Counted from the first letter of the stretch, positions 18,798-28,146 are shown. The stretch: 49,317 bases of DNA from an uncultured Pelagibacteraceae bacterium (GCA_902604265.1 CACKXX010000003.1:1-49317); one strand, 5' to 3'. Translations and numbers: made by a program. The notes: a model not told the origin generated them from the sequence alone.

Positions 18798-19687
18798 TGA
18801 CAAAAAAAAACTATCTAGCTCTATTCGCTAAATCATTTAATTGGGCTGGATTTTTTCTACCAAAAAATGTTTATCATGATTGCACTAAACTATATGCATT
18901 TTGTAGAGTGCTTGATGACATCGTAGATGAAAAATCCAACTTAGAATTAAGAATAAAGAGAATTAATGAGATTAAGAATATTCTCAATAAAACTTATGAA
19001 CTAGATAATAATGCCAGAAATACATTTGGGCAAAATGAACATGAAATAATTATAAAAGATATGATTATACTTGCAGAAAATAATAATATTAAACGAATTA
19101 TTTTAAATGATTTAATTGAAGGTGTTGAATCAGATTTAAAACCAAAAGTTTATTTTAGATCAGTTAAAGACCTATTAATCTATTCATATGGAGTAGCAGG
19201 AACAGTTGGCTTAATGATGGCAAGAATATTAAATGTTAACGATACTAGATCTTTAAAAGGTGCTATAGATTTAGGTATTGCCATGCAACTTACAAATATA
19301 GCAAGGGATGTAATTGAAGATCAAAAAATGAATAGACAATATATAAAACCAGATTTTGAAAATATTAAAGCAACTTTGAAATTGGCAGATATGTTTTATG
19401 AAAGTTCATTTACTTCAATAAAAAAAATTCCATTTAAATATAGATTTGCAATAATTGTAGCGAGAAGAGTTTACAGACAAATTGGAAGAAAAATTATACA
19501 AAAAAGAAATATGGAGAATTATGAAAAATCAGGAAAAATTTATGTTAATAATTTTGGAAAAATATATCAAACAATCCTATCTTTATTTGATTTAATGTTT
19601 CTGTATTTAAAAGATGTAGAATCTCATCAGAGAATAAAGGAGCATGAAATTATAATAGAGGAAATAAACCTAGATGAAAGAATTTGA
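18797..19687 (+). CDS. crtB: Phytoene synthase
   Basis: SFNWAGFFLPKNVYHDCTKLYAFCRVLDDIVDE, YSYGVAGTVGLMMARIL, GIAMQLTNIARDVIEDQKMNRQYIK. Confidence 0.96.
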   Translation: MTKKNYLALFAKSFNWAGFFLPKNVYHDCTKLYAFCRVLDDIVDEKSNLELRIKRINEIKNILNKTYELDNNARNTFGQNEHEIIIKDMIILAENNNIKRIILNDLIEGVESDLKPKVYFRSVKDLLIYSYGVAGTVGLMMARILNVNDTRSLKGAIDLGIAMQLTNIARDVIEDQKMNRQYIKPDFENIKATLKLADMFYESSFTSIKKIPFKYRFAIIVARRVYRQIGRKIIQKRNMENYEKSGKIYVNNFGKIYQTILSLFDLMFLYLKDVESHQRIKEHEIIIEEINLDERI

Positions 19688-20738
19688 TTATATTATTTTA
19701 GGTGGTGGTTGTGCAGGTTTATCTTTAGCTTATGCTCTAGAAATAAATAAAAAACTAAAAGATAAAACTTTAGCTATAATTGAAACTAGAGAAGAATATA
19801 AAAGAGATAAAACATGGTCATTTTGGAAAGTAACTGATCATAATTTTGATGACTGTGTTATCAAAAGTTGGAATAATTTTTCTGTAAATTCTAAATTAGG
19901 ATCCCATGAAATTATAAATAAAGAGTATCCTTATCAAACTATAGACAGTGGTTTGTTTTACAAAAAAGTCTTAAATGAAATGGAACAAAATAAAAATATA
20001 CAATTTTTTAAAAATACAGATCAATTAAACTTGGATAATTCGTTTATATTTAATAGCATTCCATCAAAAAGAAACTATCAAGCAAATCTTTGGCAACACT
20101 TTAAAGGTATAGAAATTGAAACACAGAAAGATATTTTTGATGATGAAATTTTTAACTTAATGGATTTTGATTGTGATCAAAGAGATAATGTTCACTTTTT
20201 TTATACTTTACCTTTTTCAAAAAATAAGGCTTTAATAGAAACAACTTGGCTATCAAAAATGGATGACAAAACATTAAATGATTATGATAATCAGCTAGAA
20301 AAATATATTAAAGAAACTCTTAAAATAAAAAATTATAAAATTAATTATCAAGAAAAAGGAGCTATACCTTTGTTCTATCCATCGGTTAAATTAGAGAAAA
20401 ACAAAATTAACATTGGATCTGCAGGAGGCATGACCCGTTTAAGTACTGGATATACTTTTCTTAATATCCAAGATCATAGCAAATATATAACTAATAATAT
20501 TGAAAAAATTCAGAAAACAAAAGCTTACCATATTGGAAAAAAGTACGAGTTTCTTGATAATATATTTTTAAATGTTTTAAAAAATAATCCAGATAAAATG
20601 CCAAAAATATTTTTAAATATGTTTAAAGCATCTTCCAAAACAGTTATAAAATTTCTATCAAATAAAAGTAATATTTTTGAAGATTTAGGTATAATTTTAA
20701 AAATGCCAAAATGGATGTTTATTAAAAATATTTTTTAA
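19674..20738 (+). CDS. crtY: Lycopene beta-cyclase
   Basis: DYIILGGGCAGLSLAYAL, RDKTWSFW, IETTWLSKM, GSAGGMTRLSTGYTFLNIQDH. Confidence 0.95.
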   Translation: MKEFDYIILGGGCAGLSLAYALEINKKLKDKTLAIIETREEYKRDKTWSFWKVTDHNFDDCVIKSWNNFSVNSKLGSHEIINKEYPYQTIDSGLFYKKVLNEMEQNKNIQFFKNTDQLNLDNSFIFNSIPSKRNYQANLWQHFKGIEIETQKDIFDDEIFNLMDFDCDQRDNVHFFYTLPFSKNKALIETTWLSKMDDKTLNDYDNQLEKYIKETLKIKNYKINYQEKGAIPLFYPSVKLEKNKINIGSAGGMTRLSTGYTFLNIQDHSKYITNNIEKIQKTKAYHIGKKYEFLDNIFLNVLKNNPDKMPKIFLNMFKASSKTVIKFLSNKSNIFEDLGIILKMPKWMFIKNIF

Positions 20739-20743
20739 ATTAG

Positions 20744-21640
20744 ATGAATAAAATAAATTATTATCATTCATTAATTTTTTTTAATTCATGTATATTATTA
20801 TCAGCATTTGAATTTTTAAGAGATAATAGTTTGCTTATTTTATCCTTGTTTCTTATACTAAGTCTGGGAATTTCACATGGTGCGTTAGATCATATAAAAG
20901 GAAAAAAATTATTAAAACTCCTAAATTATAAATCTATCTCAGCATTTTATATTTTATATATTTTAATTGGGTTAAGTGTAATTTTATTATGGCTATTATT
21001 TTCAAAAATTTTATTATTAATTTTTTTAATAGTTGCATCATATCATTTTGGTAAAGAAGACTCAGAATTTATAAGCAGTAAATCTAATCTTGAATTAGTT
21101 TACTTTTTTAAAGGATCTTTGGTGATAACTGCTCCATTGTTGTTTCACAAAACTGAAACTCTAAATATTTTTAATAATTTAAATTTTAATATTTCGCAAA
21201 GTTTATTTATATCGAATGAATTTTTATATCTATTAATAGCAATTAGTTTATTTGCAAATATTATTATTTCATTTAATAAACAAATTGATATTAAATCACT
21301 ACTACTGATGGATTTTATATCTATCTTGCTACTTAATTATTTCCTGAATCCAATTTTAGCATTTACAATTTATTTTTGTTTTTTACACTCTATTAGGCAT
21401 TCATTTAAATTATCTAATGAGCTGAATAAAAAAAATTTTTTTAAAGGTTTTAAGGAGTTTTTAATAAAGGCAATGCCATTAACTATTTTAACTGCTATTT
21501 TGTTCTTAATTTCTCTATTTTTTTTAAATACTTATTACTTTTTAGATAATGCTATATCAAAAGTAATATTTATTGGTTTGGCGTCTTTAACCTTTCCACA
21601 TATATTGCTGGAATATCTTTTAGAAAAAAATGAAAAATAA
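20744..21640 (+). CDS. blh: Brp/Blh-family beta-carotene 15,15'-dioxygenase (retinal-forming)
   Basis: Multi-TM protein with SLGISHGALDHIKGKK, SYHFGKEDSEF, FCFLHSIRHSF, FPHILLEYL; follows crtIBY. Confidence 0.92.
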   Translation: MNKINYYHSLIFFNSCILLSAFEFLRDNSLLILSLFLILSLGISHGALDHIKGKKLLKLLNYKSISAFYILYILIGLSVILLWLLFSKILLLIFLIVASYHFGKEDSEFISSKSNLELVYFFKGSLVITAPLLFHKTETLNIFNNLNFNISQSLFISNEFLYLLIAISLFANIIISFNKQIDIKSLLLMDFISILLLNYFLNPILAFTIYFCFLHSIRHSFKLSNELNKKNFFKGFKEFLIKAMPLTILTAILFLISLFFLNTYYFLDNAISKVIFIGLASLTFPHILLEYLLEKNEK

Positions 21641-22574
21641 AGAAATTAAAATTTTACTCGCTGCTCCGCGTGGATTTTGTGCAGGCGTTGAACGAGCGAT
21701 AGAAATAGTAAAAAAAAGCATTGATAAGTATGGGGCACCAGTTTATGTGAGACATGAAATTGTTCACAATAAGTACGTTGTAGATGGTTTAAAAAAAATA
21801 GGAGCAATTTTTGTTGAAGAGCTTGAAGAAATTAAAGATAAATCTAGACCAGTAATTTTTTCTGCACACGGAGTGCCAAAAAAAGTACCAGCTGAAGCAG
21901 AAAAATTAAAAATGGAATATGTAGATGCTACGTGTCCTCTTGTATCAAAAGTGCATAGAGAGGCGGAAAATTTAAATAAAAATGGAATTCAAATTTTATT
22001 AATTGGGCATAAAAATCATCCTGAAGTTGTTGGAACCATGGGTCAGATACCTGATGGAGAAATAGACCTTATTGAAAGTATTGATGATGTTAACAATTAT
22101 CAAAATAAATCTAATAAAAAATTAGCTTTTGTTACCCAAACAACTCTTTCTGTCGATGATACAAAAGAAATAATATCAGCTTTAAGGAAAAAATTTCCAC
22201 AAATCAGAGAACCAAAAAAAGAAGATATTTGTTATGCAACAACAAATAGACAGGCTGCTGTTAAAAGAATTGCTGAAAAGTGTGATATGTTTTTTGTGAT
22301 TGGAAGCAGAAATTCATCTAACTCTTTAAGATTGGTTGAAGTTGCAAGAAATTCTGGATGCACAAATTCAAGATTAATTCATTCTGAAAGTACTGTACCT
22401 TTTAATGAAATTGAAAAATATAAAACTATAGGAATTTCATCAGGGGCTTCGGCGCCTGAAATATTGGTTGATAACTTTATAAATGATTTAAAAAAACAAT
22501 TTACAGTAGAGATAGAAGAAATAGAAATAATTAAAGAAAATATAACATTTAAAATTCCAGGAAAATTAAACTAG
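21630..22574 (+). CDS. ispH: 4-hydroxy-3-methylbut-2-enyl diphosphate reductase
   Basis: LAAPRGFCAGVERAIEIV, FSAHGVPKKV, DATCPLVSKVHREA, GHKNHPEVVGT, CYATTNRQ, ASAPEILV. Confidence 0.97.
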   Translation: MKNKEIKILLAAPRGFCAGVERAIEIVKKSIDKYGAPVYVRHEIVHNKYVVDGLKKIGAIFVEELEEIKDKSRPVIFSAHGVPKKVPAEAEKLKMEYVDATCPLVSKVHREAENLNKNGIQILLIGHKNHPEVVGTMGQIPDGEIDLIESIDDVNNYQNKSNKKLAFVTQTTLSVDDTKEIISALRKKFPQIREPKKEDICYATTNRQAAVKRIAEKCDMFFVIGSRNSSNSLRLVEVARNSGCTNSRLIHSESTVPFNEIEKYKTIGISSGASAPEILVDNFINDLKKQFTVEIEEIEIIKENITFKIPGKLN

Positions 22575-23543
22575 ATGGCAATTTATACAAAAATTTTTTC
22601 AAAGGATATTCTATCAATTGAAAAAAATTATAATTTAGGAAAAATAATTCATTTTAAAGGTATTAAAAAAGGAATCGAAAATACTAATTATCTTCTAAAA
22701 ACAAAAGACAAAAAGTTCATACTTACACTTTTTGAAAAAAGAGTTCAGAAAAAAGACTTGCCCTTCTTTATGAATTTAATGGATAAGTTAAGTAAATATA
22801 AGATTAACTGTCCAAAACCTCAAAAAAGTAAAAAAGGAAGTTTTTTAATAAAAATTAAAAATAAAACTGCTTCTATTGTTTCCTTTGTTGAAGGAAAAGA
22901 TAAGTTAAAATTAAACTCAAAAGACTGTTATGAAATTGGTAAAAATATAGCTAAATTTCACAAGGCATCAAAAAAAATTAAACTTTATAGAAAAAATTCT
23001 TTATCTTTAAAAGATTGGCCAAAATTATTAAATAAAATTGGAAATAAATGTAAAATTATTAACCCAAATTTAAATACTTTAATGAATACTTCTTTTTCAC
23101 AAATAAAAAATAAATGGCCAAAAAATTTACCTTATGGGATTATTCATGCTGATTTATTTATTGATAATATCTTTTTTAAGAAAAACAAATTTCACGGATA
23201 TATAGACTTCTATTTCGCGTGTAATGATTTTTTAATGTACGAAATTGCCATTTGTATAAATGCGTTATGTTTTGATAAAAAAAATAATAAATTTGTATTT
23301 AATAAGAAAAAATCAAAAAATCTTATTAAAGGTTATTCAAAAATAAGAAAGCTATCTGATAAAGAAAAAAAATCTCTAAATGTTTTGTGCAAAGGAGCAG
23401 CTCTTAGATATCTATTAACAAGAACTTATGATTATTTAAATACTCCAAAAAGTGCAGTTATTAAGATAAAGAATCCAAGGGAGTATATTCAAAAACTTAA
23501 AGTGCATAATCAATTTAACAATTTTAAAAATTATTATAATTAG
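22575..23543 (+). CDS. thrB: Homoserine kinase, aminoglycoside-phosphotransferase-like type
   Basis: GIENTNYLLKTKDKKFILTLFEKR, LPYGIIHADLFIDNIFF, GYIDFYFACNDFLMYEIAICINALC. Confidence 0.92.
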   Translation: MAIYTKIFSKDILSIEKNYNLGKIIHFKGIKKGIENTNYLLKTKDKKFILTLFEKRVQKKDLPFFMNLMDKLSKYKINCPKPQKSKKGSFLIKIKNKTASIVSFVEGKDKLKLNSKDCYEIGKNIAKFHKASKKIKLYRKNSLSLKDWPKLLNKIGNKCKIINPNLNTLMNTSFSQIKNKWPKNLPYGIIHADLFIDNIFFKKNKFHGYIDFYFACNDFLMYEIAICINALCFDKKNNKFVFNKKKSKNLIKGYSKIRKLSDKEKKSLNVLCKGAALRYLLTRTYDYLNTPKSAVIKIKNPREYIQKLKVHNQFNNFKNYYN

Positions 23544-23966
23544 ATGATTAAAATTTATACCGATGGTTCTTGTTTAGAAAATCCAGGAAATGGCGGTTGG
23601 GCAGCAATAATAATTAATAATGGAAAAAAAACTCAGATTAAAGGAAGTAAAAAAAATACTACAAACAATCAAATGGAGTTACTTGCTCCAATTGAAGCAT
23701 TAAAAAAAATTCCCAAAGGAAGTAAGATTGAAATTTTTACAGATTCTAAATATGTAAAATCAGGAATAACAGAATGGATACATAATTGGAAAAAAAATGG
23801 ATGGAAAACTGCAGACAAACAACCAGTTAAAAATAAAGAACTTTGGAAAGAGTTAGATCTTCTGAATAATGAATTTGAAATAAGTTGGAATTGGGTAAAA
23901 GCACATTCAACAGATGAATTAAATAATGAAGTGGATTTAATTGCTAGAGAAGCTGCAAATTTATAA
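23544..23966 (+). CDS. rnhA: Ribonuclease HI
   Basis: IYTDGSCLENPGNGGWAAII, NNQMELLAPIEAL, IFTDSKYVKSGITEW, NWVKAHSTDELNNEVDLIAREAA. Confidence 0.97.
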   Translation: MIKIYTDGSCLENPGNGGWAAIIINNGKKTQIKGSKKNTTNNQMELLAPIEALKKIPKGSKIEIFTDSKYVKSGITEWIHNWKKNGWKTADKQPVKNKELWKELDLLNNEFEISWNWVKAHSTDELNNEVDLIAREAANL

Positions 23967-23993
23967 AATATTAAGAATATGCAATATTTTTTT
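23965..23993 (+). terminator. Weak AT-only hairpin followed by T-run downstream of rnhA
   Basis: AAAATATT-AAGAATATGC-AATATTTT-TTT: 8-bp perfect stem, 10-nt loop, T tail; no GC in stem. Confidence 0.4.
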
Positions 23994-24073
23994 GCTCCCC
24001 TCATTGTTTTGATTGTATTCATACTAATCATGATGATAGCTTAAAATTCGGCGCACCTGGCAACAGAACGCCC

Positions 24074-24466
24074 CTAAAAATTTTTTAATTTTATCTTTAA
24101 ATCCTTATCTTGTATGTAATTTAAATTATATTTTAATGCTAATTCAGCTTTGCACAATTCAATGCCCATGTCAGCAGAATGTTGAAGACTAGATATATAT
24201 TTGTTTTTTATTAGAGTATTAACAATCTCTATTGCTGTTTTTCCTGAAACTATAGAAATCATATCATTTATAGGTTCGTTACCTAGTTTTTTAAAAATAC
24301 AATATCCTACTTTTATTAGTTTTTTTTCTCTATCAATGGCAATTAAAAAATATCCTTTTGGATCCATTACCCAGTCTTTAATTTTATGATATTTAGCTCT
24401 GATTCTTTTTTTAATTTTTTTATTAATTTTATACCATCTGCCTTGTATAGTTTGATTATTTTTCAT
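24074..24466 (-). CDS. Conserved protein with a DUF4346-like domain (tentative)
   Basis: DPKGYFLIAIDREKKLIKVGYCIF...GKTAIEIVNTLIKNKYISSLQHSADMGIELCKAELALKYNLNYIQD resembles the DUF4346 pattern from memory; no search done. Confidence 0.6.
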   Translation of the reverse strand: MKNNQTIQGRWYKINKKIKKRIRAKYHKIKDWVMDPKGYFLIAIDREKKLIKVGYCIFKKLGNEPINDMISIVSGKTAIEIVNTLIKNKYISSLQHSADMGIELCKAELALKYNLNYIQDKDLKIKLKNF

Positions 24467-24475
24467 AAAGCTTAT

Positions 24476-25843
24476 TTAAATTTTACTTTTAACAAAGTTT
24501 TTTACTTCTTCTGTATCATTTTTTAATACTTGAAAATTTTCATTTTTATCAAGCACATGTCGAAGTTCCTCGGGTAATTTTTCATTCTTATTTATTGCAT
24601 TGTTTATAGCATCTGGAAATTTACATGGGTGTGCAGTTGATAAAACTACACAATCATTAAAAGATAGTTTTTTTGCAGCCCCTACTCCAATCGCTGTATG
24701 AGGATCTAATATTATATTATTTTCTTCATGATTTTTTTTAATAATATCTAAAGTTTCTTGTTCATTACAACTTTCAGATAAAAAATCTTTTTGAATAATA
24801 TCTAAATTTTTCTTTTCAATTTGATAAGAATTTTGTTTAACTTTTTTCATAATATCTACTGTTTTTTCAGTATCAGAATTATTTACATAATAAATTAATC
24901 TTTCAAAGTTACTTGCTAATTGAATATCCATACTAGGTGACAATGTTTCTTTAACTTCTTTTGAAATATAATCTCCTTGTGAAATCGCTCTATGCAAAAT
25001 ATCATTTTCGTTTGTTGCAACAATTAGTTTATCAATTGGTAATCCCATTTTCTTTGCAAGATAACCTGCAAAAACATCACCAAAATTTCCTGTTGGAACT
25101 GAAAAAGAAATAGTTTCTTTGCCTAATTTAAAATATGAGTAAAAATAATATACTGCTTGAGCAATAATTCTTGCCCAATTTATTGAATTTACCCCTGACA
25201 TATTTATGGATTTAGAAAACTCTAAATCAGAAAACATTTGTTTTACAATGTTTTGACAATCGTCGAAATTTCCATCTATTGCAATATTGAAAACATTTTT
25301 TTCTTCAACAGTAGTCATGATTTTTCTTTGAACAGAAGAAATTCTGTTATTTGGATGTAAAACAAATATATTTAAATTAGATTTTCCTTTAATTGCATCA
25401 ATGGCTGCTGCACCAGTATCTCCAGAAGTTGCAACAACTATGTTTATTTTTTTGTCGTTTTTACTTAGATAATATTCATATAAATTTCCAATGAATTGCA
25501 TTGCAACATCTTTAAATGCTAATGTTGGTCCATGAAATAATTCTAATAATTTAATTTCTCCAATGTTCGAGATTTTTACAACCTCTTTTTCTCTAAATGT
25601 TGAATATGATTTTTTAATTAATGATGAAAGTTCATCTTTTGAAATAAAATCTGCTGAAAAATGGCTTATTATTTCAGTTGATAATTCATTATAATTTAAA
25701 TTTTTGAGCTTTAATAATTCTTCCTTGCTATATTTATTTAATGATTTTGGAACATAAAGGCCTCCATCATCGGCAAGACCTTTTAGAAAAACTTCTCCAA
25801 AACTGTATTCTTTTTCTTTGCTTCTTGTGCTTATATATTTCAT
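24476..25843 (-). CDS. thrC: Threonine synthase
   Basis: MKYISTRSKEKEYSFGEVFLKGLADDGGLYVP, GPTLAFKDVAMQFIGNL, VATSGDTGAAAIDAIKG, VPTGNFGDVFAGYLAKKMGLPI. Confidence 0.97.
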   Translation of the reverse strand: MKYISTRSKEKEYSFGEVFLKGLADDGGLYVPKSLNKYSKEELLKLKNLNYNELSTEIISHFSADFISKDELSSLIKKSYSTFREKEVVKISNIGEIKLLELFHGPTLAFKDVAMQFIGNLYEYYLSKNDKKINIVVATSGDTGAAAIDAIKGKSNLNIFVLHPNNRISSVQRKIMTTVEEKNVFNIAIDGNFDDCQNIVKQMFSDLEFSKSINMSGVNSINWARIIAQAVYYFYSYFKLGKETISFSVPTGNFGDVFAGYLAKKMGLPIDKLIVATNENDILHRAISQGDYISKEVKETLSPSMDIQLASNFERLIYYVNNSDTEKTVDIMKKVKQNSYQIEKKNLDIIQKDFLSESCNEQETLDIIKKNHEENNIILDPHTAIGVGAAKKLSFNDCVVLSTAHPCKFPDAINNAINKNEKLPEELRHVLDKNENFQVLKNDTEEVKNFVKSKI

Positions 25844-25891
25844 CTAGGGTATCGATAAGTACTCTAGCGGAATTTTTTTGAGGCGCAATCC

Positions 25892-26806
25892 TTAAATTAA
25901 ACTGTCGATTAAGAATAATACAAAAATTAAAAATAAATATAAAATTGAATATCCAAAGACTTTTTTTGCTTTATTTAAATCAAATTTATCTTTTTTAAAT
26001 TTATATAGATCGTAGCAAATATAATTATAATAAAATGTAAGCACTAAAGAACTAACCAGAAAGATTTTTCCAGTAAAACCTATAATATATGGCAATATAA
26101 TCACGGGCAGCATAAACAATGAATAAACAAATATTTTTTTCTTTGTTTCTTCAATTCCGTTTGTAATTGGAAGCATTGGAATTTTTGCCTTTGAATAATC
26201 TTCAGCTTTATAAAGGCTTAAGGCCCAAAAATGAGATGGTGTCCAATAAAATATAATTAAAAAAAATGTTATAGGTTCAATCGTTAAAGAATTTGTTGCA
26301 ATAGTCCAACCTATAACTGGAGGTAAAGCACCTGATGCTCCACCAATAACAATGTTTTGAGGAGTTTTTCTCTTTAACCAAATTGTGTAAACAAAAAGAT
26401 AAAAGGAAATAGTTATTAATAATAAAAATGCCGATAAAAGATTTGAAAAATAATAAAGTCCACAAACCGAAATAACAGATAGAGCTATGCCAAATATTAA
26501 AGCGTGCTCTCTATTGATTTTTCCAGTTGGTATTGGTCTAAGACAAGTTCTTGTCATTAGTTTATCTAAGTCTGCCTCATACCACATATTAAGTGCTCCA
26601 GCCGCACCTGCTCCTATGGTAACAAAGAAAATACTTATCAATGAATCAAATAAAGGAATTGTAGTTTGTGAAGTTAATAATCCTACAGCACATGTAAATA
26701 TAACCAAAGACATAACCCTTGGTTTCATTAATAATAATAAAGATTTTAAATAAGATGAAGTATTTAAAAATACTGAGCTTTTATTTTTTGAGGTAATAGT
26801 ATTCAA
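25892..26806 (-). CDS. ctaB: Protoheme IX farnesyltransferase (heme O synthase)
   Basis: LLLMKPRVMSLVIFTCAVGLL, ALNMWYEADLDKLMTRTCLRPIPTGKI, GGASGALPPVIGWTIA, WTPSHFWALSLYKAEDY. Confidence 0.96.
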   Translation of the reverse strand: MNTITSKNKSSVFLNTSSYLKSLLLLMKPRVMSLVIFTCAVGLLTSQTTIPLFDSLISIFFVTIGAGAAGALNMWYEADLDKLMTRTCLRPIPTGKINREHALIFGIALSVISVCGLYYFSNLLSAFLLLITISFYLFVYTIWLKRKTPQNIVIGGASGALPPVIGWTIATNSLTIEPITFFLIIFYWTPSHFWALSLYKAEDYSKAKIPMLPITNGIEETKKKIFVYSLFMLPVIILPYIIGFTGKIFLVSSLVLTFYYNYICYDLYKFKKDKFDLNKAKKVFGYSILYLFLIFVLFLIDSLI

Positions 26807-26808
26807 AA

Positions 26809-27075
26809 TTAATCTACATTCAGGCTAACAAATACAACTAATAAAATTACTCCGATAATAAGAATATGATTACCTAAATCAAATATTCCTACTTTTGAAT
26901 TTTTCTTATCGATAAATCTTCTGCTTAAAGGAAGGTTATCGTAAGGATTAATTTTTATTTCTGAAGATTGTTCTTCTTTCTCATTTTCAACTTTTACTGA
27001 AAATCCAAACCATGTTAAATAAATAAACAATAAGAAAAAAATTAAAAAACCACCTAATATTGTATATCCATCCAT
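26809..27075 (-). CDS. Small two-TM protein of unknown function within the cytochrome oxidase operon
   Basis: 88 aa; hydrophobic N and C termini flanking a charged middle (NPYDNLPLSRRFIDKKN); between cox4-like and ctaB with 2-6 bp gaps. Confidence 0.75.
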   Translation of the reverse strand: MDGYTILGGFLIFFLLFIYLTWFGFSVKVENEKEEQSSEIKINPYDNLPLSRRFIDKKNSKVGIFDLGNHILIIGVILLVVFVSLNVD

Positions 27076-27081
27076 AAATAA

Positions 27082-27417
27082 TTATCCTCCCGCTACAAAA
27101 TAAAAAAGTCTAGTAAAAACAGTATATTCAAATTCGGCAACCATAAGAAATATAAAACATGCAATTGCCGTCATCGGCCACAAAAGAACATTAACCAAAG
27201 CATATCTTTCCCAATACAAATGCATAAAAAAAGCCATAATTAATCCTGCTTTTAAAAACATAAAAAATAAAATTAAAGACCATCTTAGCATTCCCTGGAA
27301 TTGATACCAATCAACCATATATGAAAAAAAACTTAAAACGAATAATAGACCCCATATCCAAAGATATATTCCTATCTTATGTGTTGTTGTTTGTTCTTGT
27401 TTTTTTGTTTTTTCCAT
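27082..27417 (-). CDS. Cytochrome c oxidase subunit IV (bacterial COX4/CyoD-like)
   Basis: Three-TM protein, MRWSLILFFMFLKAGLIMAFFMHLYWERYALVNVLLWPM; downstream of ctaE. Confidence 0.82.
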   Translation of the reverse strand: MEKTKKQEQTTTHKIGIYLWIWGLLFVLSFFSYMVDWYQFQGMLRWSLILFFMFLKAGLIMAFFMHLYWERYALVNVLLWPMTAIACFIFLMVAEFEYTVFTRLFYFVAGG

Positions 27418-27425
27418 ATTCTAAT

Positions 27426-28136
27426 TTACCATAAATAAAAGAATGCAAAAATAAATACCCATACTAAATCAACAAAGTGCCAATATAACCCTAGGATTTC
27501 AATTTCAACATAATCACCTTTCATTGTTGTAAACCAACCTCTTTTACCTTGATCGTAATGACCTGCAAAAGTTTTGTAAGCATAAATGAAAAGAAAAATT
27601 ACACCTATTGAAACGTGGGTTCCATGAAATCCAGTTATCATAAAGAAAAAAGATCCAAATTGTGGTGCGCCAAAAGGATTTTCCCAAGGTCTTACACCTT
27701 CGTGAATTAACTTAGACCATTCAAAAGCTTGCATACCAACGAAAGTAAGTCCACCAATTGCTGTGGCTAATATAAGCCAACCACACATTTTTTTATTTTT
27801 TTCATATCCATATTTTACCGCAAGAGCCATAGTTCCACTGCTTGTGATTAAAACGAATGTCATGATAGCAATAAGTAATAAAGGAACATCGACTCCAAAT
27901 ACATTTAATCCAAAAACTTCACTTGGGTTTGGCCAATCAATTAGAGTTGACCCTCTGCCCTTCATGTATGAAATTAAAAAACAACTAAATATAAATGTAT
28001 CACTTAACAAAAAGATCCACATCATTGCTTTTCCCCAATGAACACCTTTGAACATGGTTTGATCAGAACCAGTGTCTTTCGCCATTCCTTTAAAACCAGG
28101 TTTAAATTCGTAGCCTTCTATTTTAATATCAGACAT
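27426..28136 (-). CDS. ctaE: Cytochrome c oxidase subunit III
   Basis: WIFLLSDTFIFSCFLISYM, GMQAFEWSKLIHEGVRPWENPFGAPQFGSFFFMITGFHGTHVSIGVIFL, YWHFVDLVWVFIFAFFYLW. Confidence 0.95.
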   Translation of the reverse strand: MSDIKIEGYEFKPGFKGMAKDTGSDQTMFKGVHWGKAMMWIFLLSDTFIFSCFLISYMKGRGSTLIDWPNPSEVFGLNVFGVDVPLLLIAIMTFVLITSSGTMALAVKYGYEKNKKMCGWLILATAIGGLTFVGMQAFEWSKLIHEGVRPWENPFGAPQFGSFFFMITGFHGTHVSIGVIFLFIYAYKTFAGHYDQGKRGWFTTMKGDYVEIEILGLYWHFVDLVWVFIFAFFYLW

Positions 28137-28146
28137 GATTTAGTAT

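Noticed and set aside
23669-24031. 120-aa minus-strand ORF starting MISMNTIKTMRGAKKYC, considered as a leader peptide
   Set aside because: Most of it is antisense to rnhA and it is not positioned upstream of a co-oriented gene that a leader would control.
23994-24074. Considered whether the GC-rich block is tmRNA, SRP RNA or 6S RNA
   Set aside because: No SRP GGAAGCAGCC-type loop, no tmRNA tag or tRNA-like end, and the gap is too short for 6S RNA. Kept only as an unassigned structured-RNA candidate.
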